64,000 nt of DNA, from contig NC_011666.1 of assembly GCF_000021745.1 (NCBI RefSeq), positions 1,994,501 to 2,058,500 on the forward strand, read 5' to 3'. Positions 26,185 through 36,370 of the stretch are shown piece after piece. Source of the DNA: Methylocella silvestris BL2 (GTDB taxonomy: Bacteria > Pseudomonadota > Alphaproteobacteria > Rhizobiales > Beijerinckiaceae). Both the position numbers and the translations under genes were made by a program. The notes under the pieces were generated by a model. The model made no database searches, was not told where the DNA came from, and worked only from the letters and a program-made list of their open reading frames with translations. The stretch's first letter is position 1. Each line of letters begins with the position of its first letter.

Positions 26185-26852
26185 TGAAGCCGGACGAGAT
26201 CATTCAGCGCCGCGTCGCGCGCGAATTGCACCCCGGCACGCTCGTCAATCTCGGCATCGGGCTACCGACCGGCGTGTCGCAATTCATCTCGCCGGACGCC
26301 GGGATTTTATTCCAGTCGGAGAATGGCATCGTCGGCATGGGCGCGCGACCCCCGGAAGGCATGGAATACGCCGAATTGACCGACGCCGGCGGCAGCTTCG
26401 TCACCGCCGTGCCGGGCGCCGCGACGGTCGACAGCACAACCTCCTTCGGCCTCATCCGCGGCGGCCATCTCGACGCAACCGTTCTCGGCGGGCTCGAAGT
26501 CGATGAGCAGGGAAGGCTCGCCAATTGGATGGTGCCGGGCAAGATGGTGCCGGGCATGGGCGGCGCCATGGATCTTGTGACAGGCGCGCGGCGCGTCATC
26601 GTCGCCATGCAGCACACGGCGCGCGGACGCCCCAAAATCGTGCCGGTCTGCACGCTGCCGCTCACCTCGACGCGGCGCGTCACGCTGATCGTCACCGATA
26701 TGGCCGTGATCGAGCCGACGCTCGAGGGGCTTGTGCTGCGCGAACGCGCGCCCGGCGTTTCTGTCGCGGAGATTCTTGAGGCGACGACAGCGCGCATGAC
26801 AGTGCCGGAGGATGTTCCGGAAATGGACATTCGGGCGCCGACAGGCGCGTGA
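26184..26852 (+). CDS. atoA: 3-oxoacid CoA-transferase subunit B
   Basis: The 222-residue beta subunit, partner of the preceding gene. The catalytic glutamate is Glu46 in the family motif SENGIVGMG, after NLGIGLPTGVSQFI. GAATVDSTTSFGLIRGGHLD and QMVPGKMVPGMGGAMDL-like segments are as in the family. Together with the GntP permease this gives a route to import and activate ketone bodies for entry into the acetyl-CoA pool. Confidence 0.92.
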   Translation: MKPDEIIQRRVARELHPGTLVNLGIGLPTGVSQFISPDAGILFQSENGIVGMGARPPEGMEYAELTDAGGSFVTAVPGAATVDSTTSFGLIRGGHLDATVLGGLEVDEQGRLANWMVPGKMVPGMGGAMDLVTGARRVIVAMQHTARGRPKIVPVCTLPLTSTRRVTLIVTDMAVIEPTLEGLVLRERAPGVSVAEILEATTARMTVPEDVPEMDIRAPTGA

Positions 26853-26865
26853 CCATGACTGAGCT

Positions 26866-27786
26866 TTAATGCGTCGCGGCGGTGACGTCGCTTGTGTCGA
26901 CCGAAAACTCCACCGCTTCAATGACGGCGTTGCCGGCCAGCGTCATCAGCGCGACGCGCAGCGGCGCGACGACATGGGCGTGCTCGATCGGCGCGAGCCA
27001 GACCTCGATCTGGCGGTTATCGGCCATGAAGCGCGTCGAGCGCGAGTCGCGCTTATGGCCGGCGATCGGCGTATAGCGCGCGGCGCAGACGGAGACGGGC
27101 CCGGAATAGCCGCCGATATCGACATTGCGCGAGCCGACATAGAACAGCGTGACGTCGAACCGCAAATAGCCATCGAAGACCGGAATTTTGCGGTTGCAGG
27201 CGGCAGGCCCGACCAGGGGCTGCCCCGGCGGCACGGTCATGATGAAAGCGCTCGTCGGATCGAGAATATTGCGCTTATTGGCGTCGGTGACGGGAACGCG
27301 GCCTTCGAGATCGGTCCAGGGCGGGGTGATGAGCAGCGATTTGACCGCGCCGCCGCTGAGCGCCATGCGGACGGTCCGCGTCTCGCGTGAGTTGGCCGCC
27401 GTCGTCACATAGGTCGCCGGGGCAATGACGCCGCCCTGCATCGATCCCGTCGAGCTCAGCGCCATTTTCACATCCGCGACCATCGCGGCGACTCCGGTCA
27501 GCCGGGCGTTGAAATCGATCCGGTATTTGCTGGAGTCGAACGAACTGACGGCCGCCACCTCGCCGATATGCAGGCCGATGAGGCTCACCGCATAGCGCGC
27601 GCGCACCGTCTCGGCCTGCGCTGACGTGAGGCTGGAGGCGATCAAAGCGAGCGTCGCGACAAAGGCGAGGCCGGATTGGCGAATCAAAAGCGGTCTCCCG
27701 GCCTCCGCAGCCGATCGGGTCCCGAATCGGCGGCGCAAACCCAATGTTTCTAGCGCGCTTTCCGGCCGGAGGGAATCATCCGACAA
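26866..27786 (-). CDS. DUF3108 domain-containing exported protein
   Basis: A 306-residue protein. An N-terminal extension of about 37 residues precedes a hydrophobic segment (LAFVATLALIASSL) and a cleavage-like AQAE. The mature domain resembles DUF3108: a beta-rich body starting RARYAVSLIGLHIGEVAAVSSFDSSKYRIDF and continuing with repeated strands. Such proteins are thought to be periplasmic; the role is unknown. An internal start nearer the signal peptide (about position 27687, after RRFG) is possible. It is convergent with atoA. Confidence 0.78.
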   Translation of the reverse strand: MSDDSLRPESALETLGLRRRFGTRSAAEAGRPLLIRQSGLAFVATLALIASSLTSAQAETVRARYAVSLIGLHIGEVAAVSSFDSSKYRIDFNARLTGVAAMVADVKMALSSTGSMQGGVIAPATYVTTAANSRETRTVRMALSGGAVKSLLITPPWTDLEGRVPVTDANKRNILDPTSAFIMTVPPGQPLVGPAACNRKIPVFDGYLRFDVTLFYVGSRNVDIGGYSGPVSVCAARYTPIAGHKRDSRSTRFMADNRQIEVWLAPIEHAHVVAPLRVALMTLAGNAVIEAVEFSVDTSDVTAATH

Positions 27787-27983
27787 TCACGAAATCGCGC
27801 CAACCTCACGGCGAAGCGCATGTTCGGCGCGAATATCGGCAAATTTTAGCAGCCCTCTAATCCCTGGTCGGATTTCGCCGGCAAGATTGGCGCAGCGCCG
27901 ATTTTGCTTATAATGTTTCGTCCTCATCCTGCGCCGCCTCGAGTCGCCCGCCACCGCGTCAAACCCCAACCCCCGAGCGATCC

Positions 27984-28757
27984 ATGCGACTGCATCTCGC
28001 GCCTCCTGCGACCGCCCGGTCCGTCCGGTCGACGGCGACGAAAATCCTTCTGACGATCGCCCTTTGCGTCGCCTCAGGCGAGCGGCTCGGCGCCGCGACG
28101 CTCGACAATCCCGACGCCGTGCTCGGACAATGGGATCTCACGCTCGAAGGCAGCAACAAGGCCTGCCGCCTGACATTCCGCGCCGAGCGAGTGCGCGGCG
28201 GCTTTTACCTTGGAATGCCAGCGGGTTGCCGGCGCGGGTTGGCGCCGCTCGCCAACGCCGCCGCCTGGAGCCTGCCGGGGGGAGAGCATCTCATCATCGG
28301 CGACGTAGTCGGCGCGCCGATTCTCGATTTCGCCTTGCAGCCGGATGGCGCTCTTGCCGCGATTTCTCCGGCGGGCGAGAATTATAAGCTCGCCTTCGCC
28401 GCCGCCGCGCCCGCGCCTCCCGCTGCGGCCGAAAATCCGGCCGCTCCTCCGCGCGCCGTCGCCACGAAACTGGCGTTGCGCCCCGCCGACATCGCCGGCC
28501 GCTACGCCGTGCTGCGCGACGGCGGCCGCGACACCGGCTGCATGGTGACGCTCGACGCCTCGACGAAAGCCTTTCTCGCGCCGGCCTGTCGCGATCAGGG
28601 TATCGTCACCTTCGATCCGGTCGGCTGGCGCCTCGCCGGCTCGCGCCTTGTGCTCGTCGCGCGCAAGGGCCACACGACGCAGCTCGACCTGCAGCCGGAC
28701 GGAACCTTCGTGAAGGATGCGGCGCTCGGCAAGAATCTGGGGCTGAAAAAGCTTTAA
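27984..28757 (+). CDS. Exported protein with two AprI/Inh-type domains
   Basis: A 257-residue protein. Residues 1-38 hold an export signal with a long N-region. Residues about 40-132 and about 162-257 are two copies of a small beta-barrel domain of the AprI/Inh metalloprotease-inhibitor type, each starting with a G-x-W/Y-x-L-like strand (VLGQWDLTLEGSNKACRLTF; IAGRYAVLRDGGRDTGCMVTL) and each with a cysteine pair. A Pro/Ala linker joins them. True Inh proteins protect against secreted serralysins; no such protease is encoded nearby, so this role is only suggested by the fold. Confidence 0.8.
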   Translation: MRLHLAPPATARSVRSTATKILLTIALCVASGERLGAATLDNPDAVLGQWDLTLEGSNKACRLTFRAERVRGGFYLGMPAGCRRGLAPLANAAAWSLPGGEHLIIGDVVGAPILDFALQPDGALAAISPAGENYKLAFAAAAPAPPAAAENPAAPPRAVATKLALRPADIAGRYAVLRDGGRDTGCMVTLDASTKAFLAPACRDQGIVTFDPVGWRLAGSRLVLVARKGHTTQLDLQPDGTFVKDAALGKNLGLKKL

Positions 28758-28796
28758 GCCGGATTTTCTGAAACGACCCTGCGTCGCCGACGCGGC

Positions 28797-30446
28797 CTAA
28801 GCCCCCGCGCGGCGGGCGCGCGCCGCCTGAACCAGCCCGGCGGTCGAGGCGTCGAGCGCCTCGGTTGAAGCAGAATCGTCCCCGACGATCGGCGCGAGCT
28901 TTTGGGCGAGCTCCTTGCCGAGCTCGACGCCCCATTGGTCGAAAGAGTTGATGTCCCAGATCACGCCCTGCACGAAAATCTTGTGCTCATAGAGCGCAAT
29001 CAGCCGGCCGAGCGTGCGCGGCGTCAGAGCGGTGTAAAGAAAGGTGCTCGACGGCCGGTCGCCGTCAAAAACCTTATGCGGCGCGAGCGCCGCGATCGCA
29101 TCGGGGCTGAGCCCTTGCGCGGCGAGCTGCGCCGAAACCGCTTCCAGCGGGCGGCCCTGCATCAGCGCCTGACTCTGCGCGAGACAATTGGCGAACAAGA
29201 TCCGGTGGTGGGTTTCGTCGGCGGCGGTCGGCTTCGCCGCGACGAGGAAATCGACCGGAACGATCTCGGTGCCCTGGTGCAGCAGCTGAAAAAAAGCGTG
29301 CTGGCCATTTGTGCCGGGCTCGCCCCAGACCACCGGCGACGTCTCGTAGGCGACGCGGGCGCCTGACAAATCGACCGATTTGCCGTTCGATTCCATATCG
29401 AGCTGCTGCAAATAGGCGGGAAAGCGCGCCAGCCGCTGATCGTAGGGAATCACCGCCTGCGTCGCATAGCCGAACACATTGCGATTGAGCACGCCGATCA
29501 GCGCCATCAACACCGGGATGTTTCGCTCGAGAGGCGCCTCGCGAAAATGGCGATCGATGTCCTCGCCGCCGCGCAGAAACGCCTCGAAATTGTCGCGGCC
29601 GACGCCGATCGCGAGCGAAAGCCCGATCGACGACCAGATCGAATAGCGGCCGCCGACCCAGTCCCAGAAGCCGAACACGCGGTCGCTTCGGACGCCAAAG
29701 GCCGCGATACGATCGAGCTGCGTCGAGACAGCGCAAAAATGGCTGGCGATCGCGTCCGGCCCGAGCCGTTCGGCGACATAGGCGCGCGCGGTCGCGGCGT
29801 TGGTCATCGTCTCCAGAGTCGTGAAGGTTTTGGAGCAGACGATAAAGAGCGTCGTCTCGACCGGCGTATTTCTCATCGTATCGGCGAAATCGGCGCCGTC
29901 GACATTGGCGACGAAATGCAGCCGCAGATGATCGGCGATAAAGGGCGAGAGCGCGCGAGCGGCCATCGCCGGCCCGAGATCGGAGCCGCCGATGCCGAAA
30001 TTGACGATGTCGGTAAAGCGCGCGCCATTGGCCGCCCGGATCGCGCCGCTCCGCACGGCTTCGGCAAAGGCAAGGAGCTTCTCCCGCTCCGCCTCGACCA
30101 TCGCCGCCACATCCTCGCCCGCCGCGCGCATCGGCGCGCCAGACAGATTGCGCAGGGCCATGTGCAGCGCCGCGCGCCGCTCGGTGATGTTGACCGGATC
30201 GCCTTCGAAAAGGGCCTCGCGGCGTGGTTCGACTTCGGCCGCACGGCCGAGATCGAGCAGCAGCCGCAACGTCTCCGCGTCGAGCCGATGCTTCGAGAAA
30301 TCATACAGAAGATCGTCGAAACGCGCGTGGAAGCGATCGAACCGCTGCGGATCGGCGGCAAACAGATCGGCGATTTTCGGGGCGCCGCTCCGGCGCGCAT
30401 AGGCGTCCAGCGCGGCGAAAGCATTTGCGACCTTGCTGCGGTCCAT
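28797..30446 (-). CDS. pgi: Glucose-6-phosphate isomerase
   Basis: A 549-residue cytosolic enzyme interconverting glucose-6-phosphate and fructose-6-phosphate. The two family signatures are present: GGRYSIWSSIGLSLAIGVG in the middle and the GTNGQHAFFQLLHQGTEIVPVDF stretch with the catalytic Glu in VVWGEPGTNGQH. The start at 30446 (MDRSKVANAF) is preferred over a 19-codon upstream extension. It is the last gene of its strand here; no sugar-phosphate gene is adjacent. Confidence 0.95.
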   Translation of the reverse strand: MDRSKVANAFAALDAYARRSGAPKIADLFAADPQRFDRFHARFDDLLYDFSKHRLDAETLRLLLDLGRAAEVEPRREALFEGDPVNITERRAALHMALRNLSGAPMRAAGEDVAAMVEAEREKLLAFAEAVRSGAIRAANGARFTDIVNFGIGGSDLGPAMAARALSPFIADHLRLHFVANVDGADFADTMRNTPVETTLFIVCSKTFTTLETMTNAATARAYVAERLGPDAIASHFCAVSTQLDRIAAFGVRSDRVFGFWDWVGGRYSIWSSIGLSLAIGVGRDNFEAFLRGGEDIDRHFREAPLERNIPVLMALIGVLNRNVFGYATQAVIPYDQRLARFPAYLQQLDMESNGKSVDLSGARVAYETSPVVWGEPGTNGQHAFFQLLHQGTEIVPVDFLVAAKPTAADETHHRILFANCLAQSQALMQGRPLEAVSAQLAAQGLSPDAIAALAPHKVFDGDRPSSTFLYTALTPRTLGRLIALYEHKIFVQGVIWDINSFDQWGVELGKELAQKLAPIVGDDSASTEALDASTAGLVQAARARRAGA

Positions 30447-30547
30447 CGGCGAGCCTTGGGAAAGCGATGGCCGATCATCTAACGTAAAGCGGCCACGAAG
30501 CAAAGTTGGGCGACGCGGCGGCTTTTACGATGCTCCGCGGGCGGCGG

Positions 30548-30578
30548 AAAAAAACCGCCGGACCTCTCGATCCGGCGG
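30548..30578 (-). terminator. Intrinsic terminator of the glnK-amtB operon
   Basis: A perfect 8-bp stem (CCGCCGGA / TCCGGCGG) with an 8-base loop lies 35 bases after the amtB stop and, on the minus strand, is followed by seven T. This is a textbook Rho-independent terminator. Confidence 0.9.
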
Positions 30579-30612
30579 CTGATATTCGCGCAGTTTGCTG
30601 CGGCGCGTCGGC

Positions 30613-32133
30613 TTACGGGTTGTAAGCGCGCTCGCCGTGCGAGGTGATGTCGAGACCCTCGAGCTCTGCGTCCTTCTTGACCCGCAGGCCCATCACAAGA
30701 TCGACGAGCTTGTAGAGAATGAAGGATCCGATGCCCGAGTAGAGCAGCGTGAAGGCCACGGCTTTGAGCTGGGTCGTCACCTGAGTGGCCATGTCATAGG
30801 CGCCCGCCGAGGCTTCGCCGGGCTTGATCGTGTAGTCGGTGAGGCCGACGCCGCCCAGCGCCGGGGCGACCAGAATGCCCGTGGCGATGGCGCCGACGAT
30901 GCCGCCGATGCAATGGACGCCGAAGACGTCGAGGGAGTCGTCATAGCCGCCCCATTTCTTCACATAGTCGACGAAGAAGAAGCAGATCGCTCCGACGGCA
31001 AGGCCAAGCACCACCGAACCCATCGGTCCCGCGAAGCCCGACGCGGGCGTCACGGCGACAAGACCCGCGACGGCGCCGGAAATAATGCCCAGCAGCGACG
31101 GCTTGCCCTTCAACGCCCATTCCACGAGCATCCATGACAGCGTCGCGGCCGATGTCGCGACGAAGGTGTTGACGAAGGCAAGAGCCGTCGTGCCGTTCGA
31201 TTCGAGATTGGAGCCGGCGTTGAAGCCGAACCAGCCGACCCACAGAAGGGAGGCGCCGATCATCGACATGGTCACCGAATGAGGCGGCCCAACTTCCCGC
31301 GGGAAGCCGATCCGCTTGCCCATGACGAGGCAGCCGACAAAGCCGGCGATGCCCGCGTTGATATGCACGACCGTGCCGCCGGCGAAATCGAGAGCGCCAA
31401 GCTGGAAGAGGAAACCGGCGTTGGAGTTCACAGCGTCCAGATTTGCCTGCGCGGTCGCCTTGGCGGCGTCGTCAGTCGCCGCGGCGAGAGCCTTGGCGGC
31501 GTCGGCGACGGCGTCCGGGCCGGCCCAATACCAGACCGCATGCGCGATCGGGAAATAGATGAAGGTCACCCACAGCGTGATGAACACGAGCAGCGAGGAA
31601 AATTTGATGCGTTCCGCGAAGGAGCCGATGATCAGCGCCGGCGTGATGCAAGCGAAGGTCATCTGAAACGCCATATAGACGAATTCAGGAATGACGACGC
31701 CGTTGGAGAAGGTTGCAGCGGTCGACGACGCGTCCATGCCCTTCAGGAAAGCGCGGTTGAACCCGCCGAAGAAAGCGTTCCAATTCACGCCGAAGATCGG
31801 GAACGGCGTGCTCGACCCTTCCGTGAAGGCGAGCGAATAGCCGTAGACGACCCAGATGATCGACACGAGCGCGACGATCGCGAAGACCTGCGACAGCACC
31901 GAAGCCATGTTCTTGGTTCGCACCAAGCCGCCATAGAAAAGCGCAAGGCCGGGGACCGACATCATCAACACGAGGGCGGTCGAGACCAACATCCAGGCGG
32001 TGTCGCCCTTGTTCGGCACGGGCGCCGGGGCGGCGGCGGCAGTCTGCGCAAAGGCGAGGCCCGCGGCGGCGCCTGCCAGCAGCAGCCCTAGCCCTACCGA
32101 GCGGGCTCGGATCGGTGGAAACGCAAATCTCAT
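30613..32133 (-). CDS. amtB: Ammonium transporter AmtB
   Basis: A 506-residue inner-membrane trimeric channel for ammonium uptake. A cleavable signal peptide (residues 6-30, ending AFAQTAAAA) precedes eleven helices. Family signatures include ALFYGGLVRTKN, GTVVHINAGIAGFVG and CIGGIVGAIATGI. A long insertion rich in Ala/Asp (about 205-230) lies in a periplasmic loop. The start is the second of two adjacent ATGs, where AGGAG has 6-base spacing. It lies 35 bases after glnK; PII binding to AmtB under ammonium sufficiency is the known control. Confidence 0.96.
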   Translation of the reverse strand: MRFAFPPIRARSVGLGLLLAGAAAGLAFAQTAAAAPAPVPNKGDTAWMLVSTALVLMMSVPGLALFYGGLVRTKNMASVLSQVFAIVALVSIIWVVYGYSLAFTEGSSTPFPIFGVNWNAFFGGFNRAFLKGMDASSTAATFSNGVVIPEFVYMAFQMTFACITPALIIGSFAERIKFSSLLVFITLWVTFIYFPIAHAVWYWAGPDAVADAAKALAAATDDAAKATAQANLDAVNSNAGFLFQLGALDFAGGTVVHINAGIAGFVGCLVMGKRIGFPREVGPPHSVTMSMIGASLLWVGWFGFNAGSNLESNGTTALAFVNTFVATSAATLSWMLVEWALKGKPSLLGIISGAVAGLVAVTPASGFAGPMGSVVLGLAVGAICFFFVDYVKKWGGYDDSLDVFGVHCIGGIVGAIATGILVAPALGGVGLTDYTIKPGEASAGAYDMATQVTTQLKAVAFTLLYSGIGSFILYKLVDLVMGLRVKKDAELEGLDITSHGERAYNP

Positions 32134-32168
32134 CATGTACTCCTGAGAAGCTGGGAATTTTTCAAGGA

Positions 32169-32929
<761 letters not shown>

Positions 32930-33841
32930 TTATCTCGGCCGCATCAGCCCTTCCTGCATGGCCGAGGCCACGAGGCGCCCATCCCTCGAATAGATCAGTC
33001 CCCGCGTCAGCCCTCGCGCTCCGCTGGAATTGGGGCTGTCCTGCACGTAGAGCAGCCACTCATCGGCGCGAAAAGGCCTGTGAAACCATAAAGCGTGATC
33101 GATGCTGGCCACCTGCAGGGCCGAATCGAATACGAAATGGCCGTGAGCGATCAGCGCGGTGTCGAGAAGGGTCATGTCGGACAGATAGGCGAGGACGGCG
33201 CGGTGGATCGCCGGATCATCCGGCAGGGGCGCGGCGGCGCGCAGCCAGATGTTCTGCGTCGGCGCGCCGGGCGCGCGGCGCATGTAGCGATCGGGATCGA
33301 CGGGGCGCGTCTCGATCGGACGCGCGCTGGCGAACCAGCGCCGGATCGTCTCCGGCAGCTGCGCGCCAAATGTCTCCAGCATCTCGGCTTCGCTCGGCAG
33401 CGATTCTGGCGCAGGCGCATCGGGCATGGCGAAAGCATGCTCCAGCCCCTCCTCTTCGATCTGGAAAGACGCAGCGAGCGAAAAGATCGGGCGGCCGTGC
33501 TGGATCGCGACGCATCGGCGCGTCGCGAAGCTGGAGCCGTCGCGCAGCCGCTCGACTTCATAAACGATCCGCGCCTGCGGATCTCCCGGCAGCAGAAAAT
33601 AGCAATGGAGGGAATGCGGCGTCCGCCCCGGCGCGGTGCGTGAAGCGGCGACGAGAGCCTGCGCCACGACAAGCCCGCCGAAGACGCGCTGCCAGCCGAC
33701 CTGCGGGCTCCGGCCGCGGAAAATATTCTGCTCGATCGTCTCGAGGTCGAGGATGGCCAAGAGTTCGTCAACCGCCTCCGCCGACGCCGAGGCTCGTTGG
33801 GCCTCCTTGGCCACAGACGGGGTTTTCCGCGCATCGGTCAT
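32930..33841 (-). CDS. tesB: Acyl-CoA thioesterase II
   Basis: A 303-residue double-hotdog thioesterase that hydrolyses medium- and long-chain acyl-CoA in the cytosol. Typical segments are FRGRSPQVGWQRVFGGLVVAQAL near residue 41, HSLHCYFLLPGD, the SLAASFQ region, and a C-terminal half with LAYLSDMTLLDTAL and SIDHALWFHRPFRADEWLLY. The first 22 residues are a short extension over E. coli TesB. No fatty-acid gene is next to it. Confidence 0.93.
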   Translation of the reverse strand: MTDARKTPSVAKEAQRASASAEAVDELLAILDLETIEQNIFRGRSPQVGWQRVFGGLVVAQALVAASRTAPGRTPHSLHCYFLLPGDPQARIVYEVERLRDGSSFATRRCVAIQHGRPIFSLAASFQIEEEGLEHAFAMPDAPAPESLPSEAEMLETFGAQLPETIRRWFASARPIETRPVDPDRYMRRAPGAPTQNIWLRAAAPLPDDPAIHRAVLAYLSDMTLLDTALIAHGHFVFDSALQVASIDHALWFHRPFRADEWLLYVQDSPNSSGARGLTRGLIYSRDGRLVASAMQEGLMRPR

Positions 33842-34047
33842 GTCGAACTACGATCCTCTTGCGTGATCTTGAAATAAAACACCGCTTCGAAAGGGCCCCC
33901 TCGCATCATTGGGGCAAAGGCGGACCAAGCCGCGCTCGCGCCCCGACCGAGGCCAAAGCAGCGTCATTCGTTCCAGCGGAGTCGTCGTGCATTCTCGCCG
34001 AGTCAAACTAAACTTACGGCGTGGCGCGAGGCGGCCAATCCGGCGCC

Positions 34048-34257
34048 TCAATCCTGCAGCGGACGCGCCTCTTCGGGCAGCATGATCGGGATGCCGTCGC
34101 GGATCGGATAGGCGAGCTTGGCGGCGCGGGAAATCAGCTCCTGATTTTCGGCGTCATATTCGAGCGTCGTTTTGGTGCGCGGACAGACCAGGATCTCGAG
34201 CAGACGCGGGTCGACCCGCGGCGCGTCGGCGGCAGGTTTTGCGGGCGTATCGGTCAT
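34048..34257 (-). CDS. Trm112 family protein
   Basis: A 69-residue protein of the Trm112/YcaR family. It contains [25 protein letters not shown] and a closing [18 protein letters not shown]. Only one of the usual zinc cysteines remains (in VCP), as is common in the bacterial branch. Eukaryotic Trm112 activates methyltransferases; bacterial members are of uncertain role. It follows the LON-domain gene by 74 bases on the same strand. Confidence 0.88.
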   Translation of the reverse strand: MTDTPAKPAADAPRVDPRLLEILVCPRTKTTLEYDAENQELISRAAKLAYPIRDGIPIMLPEEARPLQD

Positions 34258-34331
34258 CGGGCGCGAATCCTTTGGAAAGTTTGGAGCGCCGCCCGCCAGA
34301 AAAATCTCGGCTTCGGCGGCATGCTCCAGGC

Positions 34332-34991
34332 CTATTGCAGCGTGTTTTCAGCGTTCTTGCCGCGCGCGAGCTCGATTTCCGTGATCGCCACAAGCACGTC
34401 GGCGCGGCCCTTGAGATCGGTCGCTTCGAGGAGGGCCTGTTTTTCCCGCGGCCCGAAGGGGCTCATCATCGCCAAAGCGTTGACGAGGGCCTCATTGGGC
34501 GCCTCATTGATGCTGTCCCAATCGAGCTGGAGCTCATTGCTCTCGGCGAAACTGCGCAGGGTGCGCAAGAGGCCGTCGCGATCGACCAGTTCCTCCCCGG
34601 CCCGCGGGCTGAAATCGATCGAGAACGGCGCATAATCGACGCGGGCCTGCCGGTAAGGCGTCAGGGCGTCGATCTCCTCGACCATCTTGAACCGCGCGAC
34701 GCCCGTCAGAGTCAAAAGATAGCGGCCGTCGCCGGTTTCCGCGAGCTGCGTGATGCGGCCGACGCAGCCGACCTGAAACAGAGCCTCGCTCTTGTTGGTC
34801 TCGGGGTTCGGCTGAATCATGCCGACCAGACGATTGCCCTTCAGGGCGTCGTCGACCATGGCCATATAGCGCGGCTCGAAAATATTGAGCGGCAATTGTC
34901 CGCGCGGCAGCAGCAGCGCCTTGGCGAGCGGAAAGATCGGCAGGGAGGGCGGCAAGTCGTCGGGGCCGCCGTAAGCGTGGTTGATGCCCAT
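34332..34991 (-). CDS. LON peptidase substrate-binding domain protein
   Basis: A 219-residue protein consisting of the Lon N-terminal (PUA-like) substrate-binding domain without ATPase or protease domains. The start [34 protein letters not shown] and GCVGRI...[13 protein letters not shown] are characteristic. GGGAGGAG six bases before the ATG at 34991 fixes the start; the frame continues 14 codons further. It sits between the YbbN-like and Trm112 genes, an order I know from other Rhizobiales. A protein-quality role is inference. Confidence 0.9.
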   Translation of the reverse strand: MGINHAYGGPDDLPPSLPIFPLAKALLLPRGQLPLNIFEPRYMAMVDDALKGNRLVGMIQPNPETNKSEALFQVGCVGRITQLAETGDGRYLLTLTGVARFKMVEEIDALTPYRQARVDYAPFSIDFSPRAGEELVDRDGLLRTLRSFAESNELQLDWDSINEAPNEALVNALAMMSPFGPREKQALLEATDLKGRADVLVAITEIELARGKNAENTLQ

Positions 34992-35106
34992 CGTCAGCTC
35001 CTCCCCTTCGCCAAAGCCCGCTCGTCCATCCATTGCCGCTGTTCCGTCAGCTCGCGCATGATCGCTTTATACATTATGGCCGCAGCAACGCCTAAAGCGC
35101 GCGCCA

Positions 35107-36027
35107 TCAGGAGAACAGCAGCGTCGACAATTTTTTGCGCGCGCCGATGGTGGCCGGATCGGCCGGTCCCCAGGCCTCGAAGAATTGCAGCAACTGCTTG
35201 CGCGCGCCATCCTCGCTCCAGGCGCGGTCGCGCCGGATGATGTCGAGCAACGCCGCCGCCGCCTCCTCGCGCCTGTTGTGGGCGTTGAGGCCAACTGCGT
35301 AATCAAATGCCGCCTGATAATCCTGCGGATCGGCGTCGACTTTGCGCTTGAGGTCGGCGAGATCGCCGAGGGCGCCCGCCTGTTCGGCGAGTTCCAGCGC
35401 GGCTCTGGCCGCCGCGACGCCGGCGTGTTTTTCTGCTCCCGCAGGCGCGGCGTCGAGCAATTCGCGCGCAAGCTCGAGATCGCCGGCCTCGACGTGAAGC
35501 CTTACAAACCCTGCAAGCGCGTCAAAGTCGGCCGGGTTTTCAGCGAGAATTTCGGCGAATAATTCCGCGGCTGCGGCGGGGTCGCCATCGGCGACAAGCG
35601 CCTCGGCCTCTGCGAGGAGGTCCGCCGTTCCGCCGATCGGCCCGACGAGGCGCTCGACAAAGCCGCGCACATCGGATTCCGGCAGAGCGCCCATGAAGCC
35701 GTCGACCGGCTGCGAGCGCTGGAACGCGATTACCGCGGGAATCGAGCGAACGCCAAGCCGCCCGGCGATCTCGGGATGCTCGTCGATGTTCATCTTGACG
35801 AGCTTGACCTTGCCTGCCGCCGCCTGAACCACTTTTTCGAGAATTGGCGTCAGCTGCTTGCAGGGGCCGCACCATGGCGCCCAGAAATCGACCAGAACCG
35901 GCTGACGCGCGGATTCGGCGATGACGTCGGCGCCAAAGCTCGCCGTGGTCGTATCCTTGACGACGGAGGCCGCCGCCGCTTGATCCGGCTTGGCTTCGTT
36001 GGCGCTGAGGCCGTATAGTCCCGCCAT
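35107..36027 (-). CDS. Thioredoxin-TPR protein of the YbbN/CnoX family
   Basis: A 306-residue protein with a thioredoxin domain (about 24-130) followed by TPR-like helical repeats (about 135-306). The active site WCGPC has both cysteines, Cys53 and Cys56, so it is probably redox-active, unlike E. coli CnoX, which has SxxC. CnoX-type proteins hold unfolded clients and pass them to GroEL/DnaK during oxidative stress. It is first in a likely operon with the LON-domain and Trm112 genes. Confidence 0.9.
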   Translation of the reverse strand: MAGLYGLSANEAKPDQAAAASVVKDTTTASFGADVIAESARQPVLVDFWAPWCGPCKQLTPILEKVVQAAAGKVKLVKMNIDEHPEIAGRLGVRSIPAVIAFQRSQPVDGFMGALPESDVRGFVERLVGPIGGTADLLAEAEALVADGDPAAAAELFAEILAENPADFDALAGFVRLHVEAGDLELARELLDAAPAGAEKHAGVAAARAALELAEQAGALGDLADLKRKVDADPQDYQAAFDYAVGLNAHNRREEAAAALLDIIRRDRAWSEDGARKQLLQFFEAWGPADPATIGARKKLSTLLFS

Positions 36028-36370
36028 GTGCAGCTCTCCCTCGGCGCTGGCGCCTCAAATCTCAAATCCGTCTCTCATTAAAGCGTGAGAGTCGGGATGT
36101 CGCGCGAAAAACCGGCGAGCGAAGTTGCGGCTCGAGTTCTTGGCGCGAAGGAATATAAGGAATTCTCGTCGAAGAGCGGTTTTCACTTTTCGGCGTCATG
36201 CTTCAGGGAAAATGGAGCTTTGGCGCCGATATCGCAACCCTGACCGTTGCTGATCCCTGACATGATGACATCGCCGCCGGGCCAAGAGAGCGAGCGGCGC
36301 GGCTTCTCCAATTGATCTGCTTTAAATCCGGATGCTTCAGTTCCAGGATGCTTTAAATCAAGGAACGCGC
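36028..36370. other. Intergenic region between the YbbN-like gene and the phosphoesterase gene
   Basis: These 343 bases hold divergent promoters and no convincing gene. A 79-codon minus-strand frame (36183-36422) overlaps the next gene's start and lacks protein-like features. The piece GATGCTTCAG / GATGCTTTAA and the CGGTTTTCACTTTTCGG stretch look like remnants of degenerate intergenic repeats common in alphaproteobacteria. Confidence 0.45.
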
